Made by a program: the position numbers and the translations under genes. From Gautieria morchelliformis (lineage: Eukaryota; Basidiomycota; Agaricomycetes; Gomphales; Gomphaceae), in the NCBI GenBank assembly GCA_015179125.1, contig WHVA01000001.1:1-64000 (forward strand): 64,000 bases of DNA, in the 5' to 3' direction. A model generated the notes under the pieces. It was not told where the DNA came from. It was given only the letters and a program-made list of their open reading frames with translations, and did no database searches. Below, piece after piece: positions 1 through 11,869 of this stretch (the first letter of the stretch is position 1; each line of letters opens with the position of its first letter).

Positions 1-478
1 TCATTGATATCCGGAACATAGATTCAGGACTTGTGGTGGAGGAAGCTGTCGGAATCGAGGGACCATCCAGGACTGGTTGGGTTATCGAGGTGGGCTGCGG
101 AGATGGGGTCGGAATGGAGTGTGGAATGGATGTTGGAATGGAGAGACTCAGTGTCCATGATGATTGAGGCGCGGAGTAGCAGAAATTGCAATGCTGTGGT
201 ACACAGGGACAATGCCAGCTGCTCAGTCGAGAATACTGGGCAAAAATTGTGCAGATTAACATTGGCATAGTCGCTACTTCCCTCTTTGGGTAGACGTCCC
301 AACATCTAGTGAGCGCGTCGGGTTTGCTCTGAGCTTTCCGGGGCGGAAGCGGATCACCATATTGAACTGTGAGAGATATTCAGACCAGTGGACTTGACGC
401 CGAGTCAAAATCTGAGTAGTCGCAAAATACTCAAGGTTTTTATGATCCATTACAACGTCGATTGGATAAGTTGGACCT
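1..478 (-). mobile_element. Ty3/gypsy pol fragment (RNase H end to integrase linker)
   Basis: This stretch matches 60590-61050 of the chromovirus at the right end of the window. On the minus strand it encodes the RNase H tail ([23 protein letters not shown]) and the linker to integrase (PKEGSSDYANVN). It continues off the left edge and stops abruptly at about 478 inside the RNase H domain. The fragment cannot be functional alone. Its 3' part (in window coordinates) is joined to a piece of another LTR and then to WD40 coding sequence, so one reading frame runs through all three. Confidence 0.85.
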
Positions 479-930
479 TGGACAGATGAAGGGTCCGTGC
501 AGGGTAGCAGGTATGCAGGTCTCAAGGCGTGTTTTCTTACAAGGTACCCATGGACCCAATCGGTGTGGCCTTCAAATGGTGCTGAAATGAGCCCCCCGGT
601 GTCTGGATTCCATACATGGATCATCATGTCACAAGACCCGGAGACGATGCGCTTCCCGTGTGAGAATGCCACCGACATGACCCACTCGGTATGGCCTTCA
701 AATGGTGCTGAAATGAGCTCCCCGGTGTCTGCATTCCACACACGGATCGTCTTGTCATGAGAACCGGAGACGATGTGCTTGCCATCGTGCGAGAACGCCA
801 CCAACGTGACGCCATCAGTGTGGCCTTCGAATGGTGGTGAAATGACCACCCCAATGTCTGCATTCCACACACGGACCGTTGTGTCCCAAGACCCATAGAC
901 GATGCGCTTGCCGTCATGCGAGGACGCCAC
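274..930 (-). other. Chimeric open frame: WD40 repeats fused to gypsy RNase H
   Basis: A single 218-codon frame begins with three WD40 repeats (for example VAFSHDGKHIVSGSHDKTIR), passes through the 65-bp LTR piece, and ends in gypsy RNase H sequence ([19 protein letters not shown]). The frame is open by chance across both junctions. Nothing in the sequence shows that it is expressed. It lies at the 3' end of a broken NACHT gene, so a transcript from that gene would read into it. Confidence 0.7.
478..545. repeat. Fragment of the 15295-16807 LTR family
   Basis: About 65 bp here (GGTCCGTGCAGGGTAGCAGG and on) match 16130-16195 inside the large solo LTR described below, with several differences. 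It lies exactly between the gypsy fragment and the WD40 repeats, so it marks an insertion or recombination junction. Direct sequence comparison supports it; how it arrived is inference. Confidence 0.6.
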
Positions 931-2951
931 CGACGTGACCCAACGGGTGTGGCCTACCAGAACGGTTTGAATAGGTGGCCACGATGTCGCTTTCCCGGTC
1001 TCGATGCTGAGTAGTCATGGAAATCGTGGGAGATAAGTCTCACATATTTTCGACCTTTCAGGTGCAAACGGCAGTGCCGACAAATAGAGATGGGGTGCAC
1101 TCTCGGAGATTACACTCCCAAACGCACCTATGAAATTGCGGGTATCCATCACGAATGTTGTAATGTCATTATCCTGAAGAGCATTTAACTCCTGTCGGAG
1201 CTCATAACAACTTGGGCACTCACCTGACTCCCGGCCATTATTGACGAGAGCGCGGTTGATGCATCGGGTACCTTCTTCATCAAACTCAAAACTTCCAACC
1301 AGTAGAGTAGCTTAGTCTCGAAGAACTCCTTGATCTTTGCACCTATACCCGGCGTAAAGGTGATGGCGTGAACATGGTCCGCCCACAAACGGCAAGCGTA
1401 GGAAAGTTGTGGGGATATATACTTCGTGGTCAGTGTCGCCAAGTCGACAACGTCGTCATTACGCAGATGTGAAGTTTCAAGCTGACAAATGTTGAAACAA
1501 AGTTCATCCTTCATTACGCGCAAACATGAGAGAGCAAGGCCGCCTTGGTGTGAAGATGTATTGATGTAGTATGGTCCACTCCCATTGCGATCTGTCAAGA
1601 AGTCACGAAAAGACGTGTGCAGCAGGCTGATTGGGTCAGAGTTTTGAGTGGGAAGGCTCAACAGAGCCCCCATGTGTCCAACTATTGCATGAACCTCGGT
1701 ACCCGACTCGACCCCATGGCACAGCGTCTGCAGGGCAGACATCGAGAGCGGTTCTCTGGCAGTCAGGATACAGCCCATCACCACACGAAAGCGACACTTG
1801 ACATCGTCCGTCAAGTCATCGCCATCCCCGAATATCTGCTTGAGGATACCGAGATACAGCTTAGCCATCCCACGGAGGTTCTTGACCAAATTTCCTCCAG
1901 TTGCCTAACAGCAACGCGACCACCCTTCCCATCTCCTTTGACAAATCGACAAGCCGTGGACGCCCATTGAAAGTGACCTTCAGACTTCTCCACTAATAAC
2001 CGACACCAGCCATCTTTGGGCCATTTGCGCTCCAGGGCCGTAATGTTACCTAGTTCATGTTTCACACAACGGGTGACGGCATCGGCAGGGTGCGGGTCAA
2101 TATCCTTTAGGGACCTGGAAAGCACGTGCTTCTTCCCGAGAAGGGCCGTTTGGACGTCTTGTTCAGTACGGGAGGTGATGAGAACACGGAAGTTAGGCGG
2201 CAATTCTGCAGTTTCGTTGCCAAGCACAGACAAGAGACTCTGGCGAGATTTCATGTCTCCGCTCTCATCCAATGCATCAATAACGATCATTGTTGGTCCG
2301 ACAGTCGTTAGCCCATGGGCGGTGTCTAGAATGAACTTCTGGAACTGCAGATGAGGTATGCGTGTGGTCCGAAGGGCTGTCTGCTCTCCGACCACTTTCA
2401 GCAACGATGCTTTGCGTTGTGGGTCCAGATCAGCCAGATCACGAGCAATAGTGCTAAAGATATTGTCGGGGGATCGCTCTGCCGGATGATCGCGGTCAAA
2501 ACAGTATGATGATCCGAGACGTTTGAGTTTATGAAATTGTCAAGCGACCTCGTGAGCAATTGCAGACTTTCCAAAACCAGCAACAGCATGCAAGAAAAAT
2601 ATCCGAGGAGCATCATCGCTATCCTGGTTCGCCCAATTGCAGATCTCCCCAATAAATTTCTCGCGAGTACCCGGAAAACAGCCTTTTTGAGGATCGCATG
2701 CAGCTCCCGCTGCACAGGGCATGTCGATCAGCCGAACTGCGCCAGCTGGTAGCAAGGTGTATTAGGCTCGGGAAACGCCTGATACCAGAAAACTCACAGA
2801 TGTCGCCGACAGCCTCTAGAACACGTAGTACCTCGATTTCGGTATGAACGACGGCGTGTTCCTGTAACGCCAGCTGGCCCGTGTCTCCAGAGGCAGCGCC
2901 ACCCACCTGGGCGTCACCATCAACCGCCCGGTTAGTAACGGGTAACGGCAC
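545..2951 (-). pseudogene. NACHT-WD40 STAND (NLR-like) protein, decayed
   Basis: Fungal STAND proteins couple a nucleotide-switch NACHT domain to a repeat sensor and act in non-self recognition or cell death. On the minus strand the N-terminal part (VLRVLEAVGDICEFSGI) leads to the P-loop (HAVAGFGKSAIAHEVA, near 2570), Walker B (MIVIDALDESG, near 2290), the NACHT tail (SDPISLLHTSFRDFLTDR), the linker (SVISESAPHLYLSALPFAPE, near 1100) and WD40 repeats to 545. The frame is broken by a shift near 2745, TGA at 2540-2542 where the family has arginine, a shift near 1880 and TGA at 1015-1017. A possible 32-bp intron near 1185-1216 is shorter than expected, so that junction may be another lesion. The 3' end is replaced by retroelement DNA. 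Family assignment is firm; loss of function is inferred from the lesions. Confidence 0.85.
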
Positions 2952-4240
2952 CGGGGCTGCTTTGACGCTGCTGTACCATTACGACCATAGGTTCAGAGCT
3001 CGGCGGTGTGACATGAAAATTTACCTGGTTCACTACTAACTTAGAATACTATCGGAGTGTTGGTCCGGTTCCAGGTATAAAAGACTCGGTTCACTAATTC
3101 TGAATATGAAGCCACCAGTACGTGACTCGGACTGCAGCTGCACGTTGAACCATGATCCTCCCCCATGCCAACGAAAAAATTCTCATAATATTTCACACAG
3201 TACATGGGGACGCTGGAGACATAAAGAAATGTGTTCAGCAGCGGAATGAAGAAGGGACCACATTTCCAGACATCGCGAACAGGACTGTTAACTAGGTAGA
3301 AGAGTAAGCTATGCCCTTGATATTAGCCTGGATTTTGACAAACACTTGTCAAAAGATAACGAGGCATATAAAGCCTGTGGAGAGAAGAAGAGGTGCACAA
3401 GCGTATGTCCTGACGTTGAATCTTCTCTGGATGCATTGCGAGACGCCATCTCCCAAAGCAAGCGTGACTTTCAAGTGAGCTATCCCGTCATTCTCTTTGA
3501 TCGATGTAGAGTAACGTCTCCCGTCGTCAGGACACGTAGGTTTATAGATTACTTGTCAAGCTAGCTGATTATGTTTCGCTATCCCAAGGGAGAAAGGTAA
3601 ACAACTACAACTGCACCTGCGAAGCTCTTGCATTATTGACGACTGTGCGATAGCGTGAATCGCTTGAAGCATGTGAACCAGAGCAAGTGTTCGTCAATAG
3701 GCCAATCATGACTCACAGCGATATGCATGCATTCATCTCCTCCCTAATTTGCTGTTTTCTCTGGCCACTACACAAACTCAGTTAATGTGGAGAAGGGGGA
3801 GGACGAGTGTGAAGTGGAGCTTGATTTCCCCTTCTTTTCGGTAACTTGCGCGGTTTCAGAGAGAAGTCGATGACCCAGGGGAAGCTACTACCAAAGACAG
3901 GGAAATCCACCCCCACTTCACACTCGTCCTCCCTCTTTTCTCTCCCTGCCTCCTCTGAGTCCTCTCCCCCACCGAGGGAGCGAACCTCGAAATCCTTTGG
4001 CCTCCCTCCACCGCCTGGAAGAACATAGCAGCATACGACATAAACTGCAACGCGAACTTCAACCGAATCTAGGCGTAGACGCAGCATCGACGTGGATTGC
4101 CAACCCAGCAGCGACCGGTATGTCAAGTGACTCCAGCATGTAATGAACTAGTTGTCATTGTCATTCTTCTGGGACAGCCTCTCAATTCACCGCCACAACA
4201 CTGTGGAGAGTAACGCAACATCCCTCAAACACGCACCCTA
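2952..4240. other. Region without a recognisable gene
   Basis: No conserved protein or repeat was recognised. A 72-codon plus-strand frame at 3346-3564 (contains KACGEKKRCTSVCPD) and overlapping frames at 3782-4126 have no family signature. A short stretch near 3800-3930 repeats the string CCACTTCACACTCGTCCTCC on opposite strands, forming a small imperfect inverted repeat. Confidence 0.4.
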
Positions 4241-4249
4241 TGATGACAA

Positions 4250-5990
4250 TGCCTAGAAGCCTGGTCATGTTCGTCAACAAACAGAGGCGTTTGGCCCCGA
4301 CAGTTCACGAAGGTAAGCACTCATCTCACCGCCCCGACGACATGAAACCGGCTTTCGGCCGCGGGTCTGAACTCCCGCGCGAGCGCCGCCTTGAAGTACT
4401 CCCGCGGTCTGGGGGGGTCGGTGTCATAGCACGTGCGCCCGCCTTTGAGTGCGCGCGAGTCCCCTTCTCCGCCTCCGGCCCCGTCGCCGAAAAACGCACG
4501 GCGAACGACGCGGACGTCCCGCGGCCACGCTCACGCTCCAGGTGCCGATTCTTCTCGAGCTCGCCCCGCGTACGCGCCTCGCACGGGCCGCGCGCGTCCT
4601 CCGCGGGGAAGCACCCCCCGTGTCGCGGTGGGCGTGCGGGTCGTGCGGGTCCGGCCCACCGTGCGGGTGGGAGGGCGGTGCAGGACGTGAGGGGCGGGAG
4701 GGTGGAGTCTAGGGAGCAGCGAGTGGCGCTCGGTAAGCGACATGAGGGACTGGGCAACGGGACATACCATCCGCGTCTCCAGGGTCGCTGTTCGTGTCTG
4801 GGTCTGGGTCATGCTGGCAGATGGATAGATGGCGAGACGTGGGGAAGAAGGCCGTAAACGCGTCATGCAGGATGGACGGCCTGTTTATATGCAAAGGGAA
4901 ATACCATACATTCTGCTCATTCCTCTTGCTGGCCTTTTCTACACCCGGCACATACACACACGCCCCGCCACTGGCGGACACGCCGGAAACATCATGAGCA
5001 GTTCATGTCCGTGCGCTGGAGAGGACGGTGGGTGATAAGAAGCCTGGGAGGGGAGGCTGTTAGTGTCATGTGAGGGGAGGTGAACCGATCGCAGTGGACG
5101 GGTAAAATGCGTGGTAGCCGTGAAAGAGGAGGGAGTGGAGGGACGACATGTGCGTACCTTGCGATGACGACGTCATGGTTTGTCTGTGTCTGTGTCCGTG
5201 TCATGCTGCTCGTTGTAACTACGGAGTCGGCGTGCATGTTTGTCTTTGTTTGGTGGGTTCCTGTCGCCGCGCACGACGAAGCCTCACTTCGCTCGGGATA
5301 ATCAGTGTCCGGTAGTTACGAAATGCGAAGGGGATGTGCTGTGTATATCGATAATGTTGCTTATATTTAGCTCTGGAGCCAACCAGTTACCAAGGGACAC
5401 CAGTACCGTTTATTCTCGCTAGGTGGCACTGTCGTCATTCTAAACAGCTCTCCATCACCGTCACATCCGATACACCGAATGCTCAGCCTCGCGGATACCA
5501 TGGTGTTGTGCTCCAAGTTTAAATTTGATAGTCCCTTCATACCACTTCTTTCCACGCCGTTCAGGACATGCAGCCTCCCGAATGACAGTTGTCTCGTGTC
5601 GCCACATCGAGCAATGGTGACACGAACTGATGCCTGATCCGAGATCATCCAGCATCGCTATAGAATTACAGCCACGTGCAAACTCTGTGCATTGAGCTGG
5701 ACAGCCTAAATCTCGTATATCATCTCGCTTCTCGCGTTCTCATCTTCATAAATAACACTGGAGATGCGACATCTAAATTCACATCAGTGAGCTGTGTCGC
5801 AGTTGTTTTTCGTGTGTCGTTATGCTGACACCGCACTTGGAGTCGTCAATGAGTGCCAGGTGCGCTTACATTACATCAAGTTTTAAATGCATCTTCGAGA
5901 TCATAAACAGTCCTGGCAAGGCCAAGAACCCAAGGTTCAATTACTCGTCCGAGCAGACCACTGTATCTGATGCTTCGACCTTGTATTAAT
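4250..5990 (+). repeat. Dispersed repeat R, copy 1
   Basis: The 4250-5240 part is present inverted at 26150-26990, and 5282-5990 matches 33841-34480 in the same orientation and 41030-41700 inverted. The left half is GC-rich; the right half includes a minus-strand frame (5461-5655) with ISSCHHCSMWRHETT and CPERRGKKWYEGTI that is kept, with decay, in other copies. I do not recognise the protein. Because a DUF6533 gene follows R at two places, R may be part of a segmental duplication and not a self-mobile element. No TIR or LTR was found. Confidence 0.6.
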
Positions 5991-6204
5991 TATTTTACAC
6001 ATGACGTTCTTCTATCAGACCGGCCCACCTTGCAAATTGGGCCATGCTTCGCACTGATGGGATATTGTGAATCATATCTGTTGACCTGGCAGCACCCATG
6101 TCGAGAATCGTATTTATACACCTTGCGCGATCTGCGACTCCACTCCCAGATCACTACGCACAACTCAGTCCCTCGTCTGCATTCCAGTCCTTCTTTCTTA
6201 TATC

Positions 6205-8001
6205 ATGTCTCAGGCGGAACCCTCGGCTGAAATCCAGGTGCTATCAGACAAGTACGTATTTACCACATTCAGTGAGATGCAGAAGAACTTACCTAAACTA
6301 GCTTTGCGTTCAAATTTACCATCGTAGCAGGGCTTGGTATGCGTCCACGACCCCTATCTAATTCCATGATTTCCATAGCTTGTTATACAGCACTGCTCAT
6401 CTATGACACTCTGCTCACTCTACCCTCTGAGATCAAGCACATTTGGTGCAAGACCGTCAAAATCGGCACCATTCTCTATTTATTCGCTCGTTACCTGCTC
6501 ATGGCTATTGTTGTTCTTGCCATATATGAGAGTTTATCTAATATGTCCGTTGAGGTATATTACGACAACACTCTCATGTGTAACACCCTTACTGATTGGA
6601 ATGAGTATCTAGTATGAGTTGCATTCTTTATGAACAAGCAACCTAGAGACTCATATATTCAAAGGAAATGTAATACTATAACTCACCTAGGTCATGCTTT
6701 ACAAGTTCCTTATGTGATTGGTGTACAGGGTGAGTGATTATACCCATATATTTCTCAGGCAGAAGGATCAACACATTTTATTATCTAGGCCTTCTGCTAG
6801 CTCGCACCTATGCTATCTCCCTTCAGAATCAAAAGGTTTTGGGTGTTCTTGGGCTGCTCAGTCTTAGCCCTACTATCTTTAATGTGGTATGTCCCTGTGC
6901 AGACTTTGTGTAAATAGCATAAATTCATTTCACTGGATATAGTAGTTGTCTGTTTTGGACAATTGCAATCTCACTAGTTTGCAATTTAATACATTGACTT
7001 TGTCAGTACTGACTAGGACTTTCTGCTTAGATTTATACTAACAAATTCTTCAGGTGTAAGATCTAGGGGTCTGTATTTGTCTGATTTGTCTCTGAATACC
7101 TTTGACAGGGACTACCATCTGTAATGTTACTGTAATCCTTTTTGACACTGGAGTTGTGATGGTAACCATTCTGAGCTCCATCCAAACCCTCAGGCTTTGG
7201 GGAAAGGAGAGATTTGGGATAAGAAATCTCTCATTAGTCTAATGATTCACCAAGGTGAGCATACAACATATTGCTTATATCTATGGACATATCACTAATC
7301 TACAGGTAAGGCTTGGTGAGATATGGGTATGAAACATTATTCCTAAGATATTACATATGTTGATTCATATTTAGATTTGTGCTTACAATTACTTTGGCTG
7401 ATATGGTCACAACTCAGGTATTGTTACTTACAAAGACATTGAACTTTGAGGGCTTACTCATCTTCTTTTACATTTCAGGGATTGAGGGTTTGTAATAACA
7501 TTGATCATGATAAAAGAATGGCTAACTAAAGCTGCATTATGGCATAAAGCCAAGCCTTCAAGGCATCTTAGGCCACCTTCAGAACAGGTATCTTCTCACC
7601 AATTTAAGAAGAAAGACATGTGATTGTACTAACACTTCACATACAGCTTGTCGACAATTATTGTCTGCCGGTTCCACCTAACTCTCAAAGAGAGACACAG
7701 TCGACTTAACAGCCCCTCATTACCCTCTCTTTCATTCACAAGCTTCAAAGCAGCCAGACAAAGTGTTCACAGTGCTATAGTGGCTGAATTTGGGAACCCT
7801 CATTTGAGCCAGGGACTTGGCACTGAGACAATGGAGAACACCACAGCTGGTCAGGAAAGCCAGCAGTCACCTGAAGAGGCTCAGTCAGCTGGGATAGAAT
7901 TGGATGTGTTTCCTTGGGTGACTGGACACCCTGGAGATGTAGAAATGGCTGGGCAGATTGCATCTGGTGAGCAGTCAGCGTCTCTTTCAAGCACTGGTTA
8001 A
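6205..8001 (+). CDS. DUF6533-type multi-pass membrane protein, copy A
   Basis: The start is the ATG at 6205 (MSQAEPSAEIQVLSD). Exon 1 ends at 6251, exon 2 is 6302-6336 and exon 3 starts at 6391; splicing gives FAFKFTIVAGLALLIYDTLL followed by LPSEIKHIW, the DUF6533 hallmark. Later exons encode LLLARTYAISLQNQ near 6795, VILFDTGVVMVTILSS near 7135, and a cytosolic tail RFHLTLKERHSRLN ending at 8001. The family is a fungal multi-helix membrane protein group of unknown function. The copy at 38862-40602 has a GT donor after the ARY...IY helix, where this copy reads AGAGTT, so exon 3 runs to a stop at 6615-6617 and the gene may be defective. A TATA-like TATTTATAC lies near 6110. Confidence 0.7.
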
Positions 8002-9060
8002 TGGTTCCATAGGATCTGTAAGAACAGCAGAGGCTTAATAATAACATCCAAGCTAAGGCATCATAGCCACAATTCCAATACAAACCCACTAGCAGAGCAA
8101 CATGCAGCAACTTATGTGGCTATCTGCTCACTCTGGCAAACCCATACACTCAAAAAACCATGCATACATATATATTCTGTGACATTTCAAATTTGACTTT
8201 CTTTATAATTTATTCAACTTGTGGTGGCCTGTGAGGCCTTGCATGTTTGTGAGTGATTTAGGGAAAATGGCAGGCATCTGGCAAGATGCCCGCCTGCAAA
8301 TCAAGGCTCAACCATGACAGACAAAGTGTTTACCCAATCAAGTTCACTTGGTCCGTGCCTACACTGGCTTGAGCTCATAGACTGTGAAGATATAACAGGC
8401 AACACCTTAATCGCTTATATCGAGGTGATGCAGGTGTCAGGGCATGTGGAGGACTTCCAGTTATTGGTGAGTGGGTGTCCAGGAGTGGAAGACAAGCACC
8501 TGGGTGAAGTGTCCCATTTTGTAATTGTTGAGGGGGTTGATGATTATCCTTAATATACTGAGGAATATTCAGACCCTCCTTAACAAATCTTGAATATTCA
8601 TCTAACATCACAACCATAAATTTAAATGTATTCTGTAAATTACCAGCAATGGCAGAATGGGCAGAAGAAGGCCTTTCTGCTGAGTGTGGCAGAATATGGC
8701 AGAAAAGGTTTAGTGGCATACCATATATCTACACTAAAACCACATGACAAAGACAGATGGTACAGCAGATGTGACAGATGACCTGTGTGGCTGACGTCAG
8801 GCTCAGTAGACATCAGCCATGCTCAGTGCTGCCTCTGGATCCCGATGTTTGTGCATATAAATGTCCTCTTCATATATCTGCAGTGCTTGGCCTTGATCAG
8901 CACCTTTTTGTGCTTCAAGATCATATACCTGCGCTGCAGTGATCTCACTTCCTTCCAGTTCAGAATTGATAGAGTCATAGATTTACTGGTAGAGTATAGA
9001 TGTGGCCTATAGCTCGAGGCCAAGTTCAATGGATAACACAAGAGGAAAATAACTTGAAGT
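8002..9060. other. Noncoding stretch after DUF6533 copy A
   Basis: The first 150 bp keep similarity to the region downstream of copy B (36300-36455, inverted). The rest holds only short frames (8314-8553 plus, 8375-8719 minus) without recognisable domains. Confidence 0.4.
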
Positions 9061-9069
9061 TTGACTCAA

Positions 9070-9340
9070 GACTTTGTTATGACCATGCAGTTCCAACTTC
9101 TGACACTCAGTTCCACTCGCATTCCAACCCTCTGATAATGTTACGTATTGGAAATACCGGAGGTCAGAACGAGAAAGGACAACGGCTTCAACTTATGTGT
9201 TGCGCCCCTGATGAACTATCGTCTTAAGTATTTCAGATCTGACTTCCAGTCATCGGAGAAGGTGGAAGTCAGGAAGACAGTGCTAAAGGTCGGAGGTCGG
9301 AGGGAATGCAGTCAGGTAAGCCCATGGGTGGATGGCAACA
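9070..9340. repeat. Head-to-head fragments of the gypsy LTR
   Basis: The 9077-9136 part begins TGTTATGACCATGCAGTTCC and matches the minus-strand start of the chromovirus LTR. It is followed at about 9140 by TGTTACGTATTGGAAATACC, the start of the plus-strand reading of the same LTR (compare 17413). Two partial LTRs in opposite orientation therefore meet here. Both are truncated and diverged. Confidence 0.6.
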
Positions 9341-9811
9341 TTTGAAGTGTCTCTGCGTAGTATGTCAGTGTCTCAGATACACAGCCTGAGAGAGGCTTGG
9401 CAAGTGTCTCCATAAGAGCTCATTCGGCGGCGGAATTGTAATTCGCAATTAGAAAACGCAATGTCAATTCGGGTGGTGCGGTATTGTGATCTCATTTGCT
9501 CAGTTTCAGCCCGCCGAATGCAACACTCAAAATGCGTGATTTTGCTCAATTTCACCGAAGGCAGCCGAACCCTCCAAACAGAAATTCTGTCACGTGACAC
9601 CGAATTCTTCCTCTGCACCGCTGCCACCGCACCACTTCGAAGAAAGCATGGCGCCAGTACATTCCCAATTGAGAGGGGGCACGTCGGAGAGGCTCCAGAA
9701 ACACTGAAAGGCCGCTTTTTTGGTGCTTACCGGTGCCCTTGCCAATACGGCAACATTCTATCAAAAAAGGTACTTAGATAAAAAACTGCTCCATAATTCA
9801 GTACTGTCAGG

Positions 9812-10971
9812 ATGGGCTGGGTGAAGGAACTTCTGGATGGCAATCCACAACGCATGAAGGACCAACTTGGCATGCATAAACACGTATTTCAAGCGTTGTG
9901 CTTGGAGCTTGCAAGCAAAAGTCTACTGGGCCATACCTGCCACATTGCTTGGAGGAACAAGTTGCTATTTTCTTGTACACAGCCGTAACCAACTTGTCTA
10001 ATAGGAAACTTGCCAAACGCTTTCAGCGAAGTGGAGACACCATATCAAAGTTATTGAGTTTACTATTTTTATGTGATTCCCTGTTTTGATCATGTCCCTA
10101 GATGCTTTCACAGAGTACTTGAAGCTCTCACCATGACCCCATTCTATAATACCTATGTCCAAATCCCTGATGAGAACACACCACTTGCTGAAGAGATTGA
10201 GAGCAACCCAAAGCTCTTTCTATACTTTCAGGACACACTAGGTGCAATCGATGGGACACATCTGGATGTTCATCCACCCAGTGAGGACAAGGCACGTTAC
10301 TGGAATAGGAAAGGGGGGGTTACCCAAAATGTGCTTGCAGCATGTACATTTGACATGCATTTTTACTATGTCCTTGCTGGCTGGGAGGGTAGTGCATATG
10401 ATGGTGCAATCTTTGAGGATGCACGGTGCCATGACCTGAAGATACCAGCTGGGAAGTACTACCTTGCTGATGCTGGGTTTGCCTCATGTGATGCATTGCT
10501 TGTCCCATATTGAGGTGTTCGCTACCATCTCCGGGAGTGGGAGGCTAGTCAGCACAAGTGAGTTGTGGAACCATAGGCTTATTATCTCCAATATTTATCA
10601 CAGTTCATAGACCTGGAAATCCCAAGGAACTGGTCAATCTGCAACACGCACAGGCACGAAATGTGGTTTAAAGGATTTTTGGGGTATCTCAGAAACGATT
10701 TGCCATGCTACGAGGTGCAAATGAGTTCCCAATTGCAGTGCAGGGTCGAATCATCTCTGCTCTTTGCATCTTGCATAACTTTATCCGCACCCATGACATT
10801 GATGATGATATGGAGTGGGATGGGGGGGAAGGTCCTCATGCAGTTCAAAAAGAGCAGCAACCTCATGTAGGCATCACACGAGCAGAATCCACAAGGGCAG
10901 CACATAGGCATGATGCTATTGCTGAAGCCATATGGTTGGACTATGACACAGGGAACCATCGACATGCATAG
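9812..10971 (+). pseudogene. PIF/Harbinger DDE transposase, inactivated
   Basis: The frame from 9812 (GWVKELLDGNPQRMKDQLG) enters the helix region (LEEQVAIFLYTAVTNLSNRK) and the DDE_4 nuclease core: GAIDGTHLDV near 10240, YVLAGWEGSAYDGAIFEDA near 10370 and YYLADAGFA near 10460, which contain the acidic residues of the family. An intron (about 10559-10607) separates the C-terminal part (GNPKELVNLQHAQARN, GRIISALCILHNFIRTHD). Lesions are a frameshift near 9940, TGA at 10511-10513 in the motif PY-stop-GVRYHL where arginine is usual, and TAA near 10665. The transposase would act with the Myb/SANT protein encoded convergently at 12972-14171. Confidence 0.88.
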
Positions 10972-11052
10972 GGATACTGAGATATGACTATCAGATTCTA
11001 TTAAGCATATGACATGTATCGCTTTGTCCTTCTTTGTCCGTGTTTGAGACGG

Positions 11053-11122
11053 TCTCGCCTAGCCTTTCATGCCCCTTTCTTTTCCTTCTTCTTCTTTTGC
11101 CTCTTTCTCGGTTTCCCCCCTG
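11053..11122 (+). repeat. 70-bp direct repeat, left copy
   Basis: A pyrimidine-rich segment containing GCCTAGCCTTTCATGCCCCT is repeated at 12305-12374 in the same orientation with few differences. The pair brackets most of the left half of Helitron H2. Its 3' end overlaps the inverted repeat that starts at 11107. Confidence 0.75.
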
Positions 11123-11208
11123 CACTCGCCATGTCTTCGTGGGCGTAGTGGGGGGTAAAATGCAACCTTTAGCAGGATACGGCGTACGGTCGGGTTTGTA
11201 AACGACTA
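11107..11208 (+). repeat. 102-bp inverted repeat, left arm (partner 12202-12303)
   Basis: This arm (CAACCTTTAGCAGGATACGG inside) matches the reverse complement of 12202-12303 over the whole 102 bp with about ten differences. The arms are about 1 kb apart. They look like long terminal repeats of a small DNA element inside the Helitron, but no clear target duplication was seen. Confidence 0.75.
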
Positions 11209-11325
11209 AAGCCGAGTAAACGACTAAAGCCCACTCTGTGTCTGCCCGCTCCATCGTCCTGGCATGCATTCTCCTTTTTCTTTCCCTCCCCTTGCCTTTT
11301 CTCCTGTCTGTCCGTGCTGTCATCC

Positions 11326-11813
11326 TGTTGGGTGCATTTATGCTCCTGCACCAAAATCAAGCATAATATATTCAATTTATTGTATAGTGTTTCAATCTTT
11401 TCTCATACTGTTCTTGTACCATGCATCCACTTCTCTGATTATTTTCGAAATTTTCCAGTCACTCCCTATCTCTCCATTTCACTCTGTTATTTCTATTTTC
11501 ACAGGCGGTTGCACCCAGCGGAGTTTGAAATGACTTCGACGCGCGAGCCCTTGGGCGCTAAAGGGCCGGGTGCAAGTATATGCCTTCTGAGACAGGATTA
11601 CACTCCTCTCTCAGTGACAATAAATTCACTGAGAGAGGCGAGTAGTATTCTTCATATTTACATAGCATGTTGACTGAAAATCATGTAGTGTATTTGATTC
11701 TAGGTATTGTATTAATACATCAGTGACAATAAATTCACTGAGAGAGTGTATTTGATGCTAGCTTTCTAAGAACTCTACCGAACCTTCCCTGCCATAACCC
11801 CTAGTTGCTAACA
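11326..11813 (+). mobile_element. Solo LTR, family B (copy inside Helitron H2)
   Basis: It runs from TGTTGGGTGCATTTATG to GTTGCTAACA and is flanked by ATCC on both sides. It matches the family B LTR at 58575-59057 throughout, including the block GACTTCGACGCGCGAGC and two copies of a hairpin with stem CTCTCAGTGA. No internal retroelement sequence remains. Confidence 0.7.
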
Positions 11814-11869
11814 ATCCTGCCCTGCGTTCTCCTTTCTTTCTTTCCCTCTTATTGCCCTCCAGTTTTCCT

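Noticed and set aside
3346-3564. 72-codon Cys-containing frame as a small secreted protein
   Set aside because: No signal peptide and no regular cysteine spacing.
4240-4857. 205-codon GC-rich plus-strand frame
   Set aside because: Same reason; the inverted copy at 26.2-27.0 kb does not keep the frame consistently.
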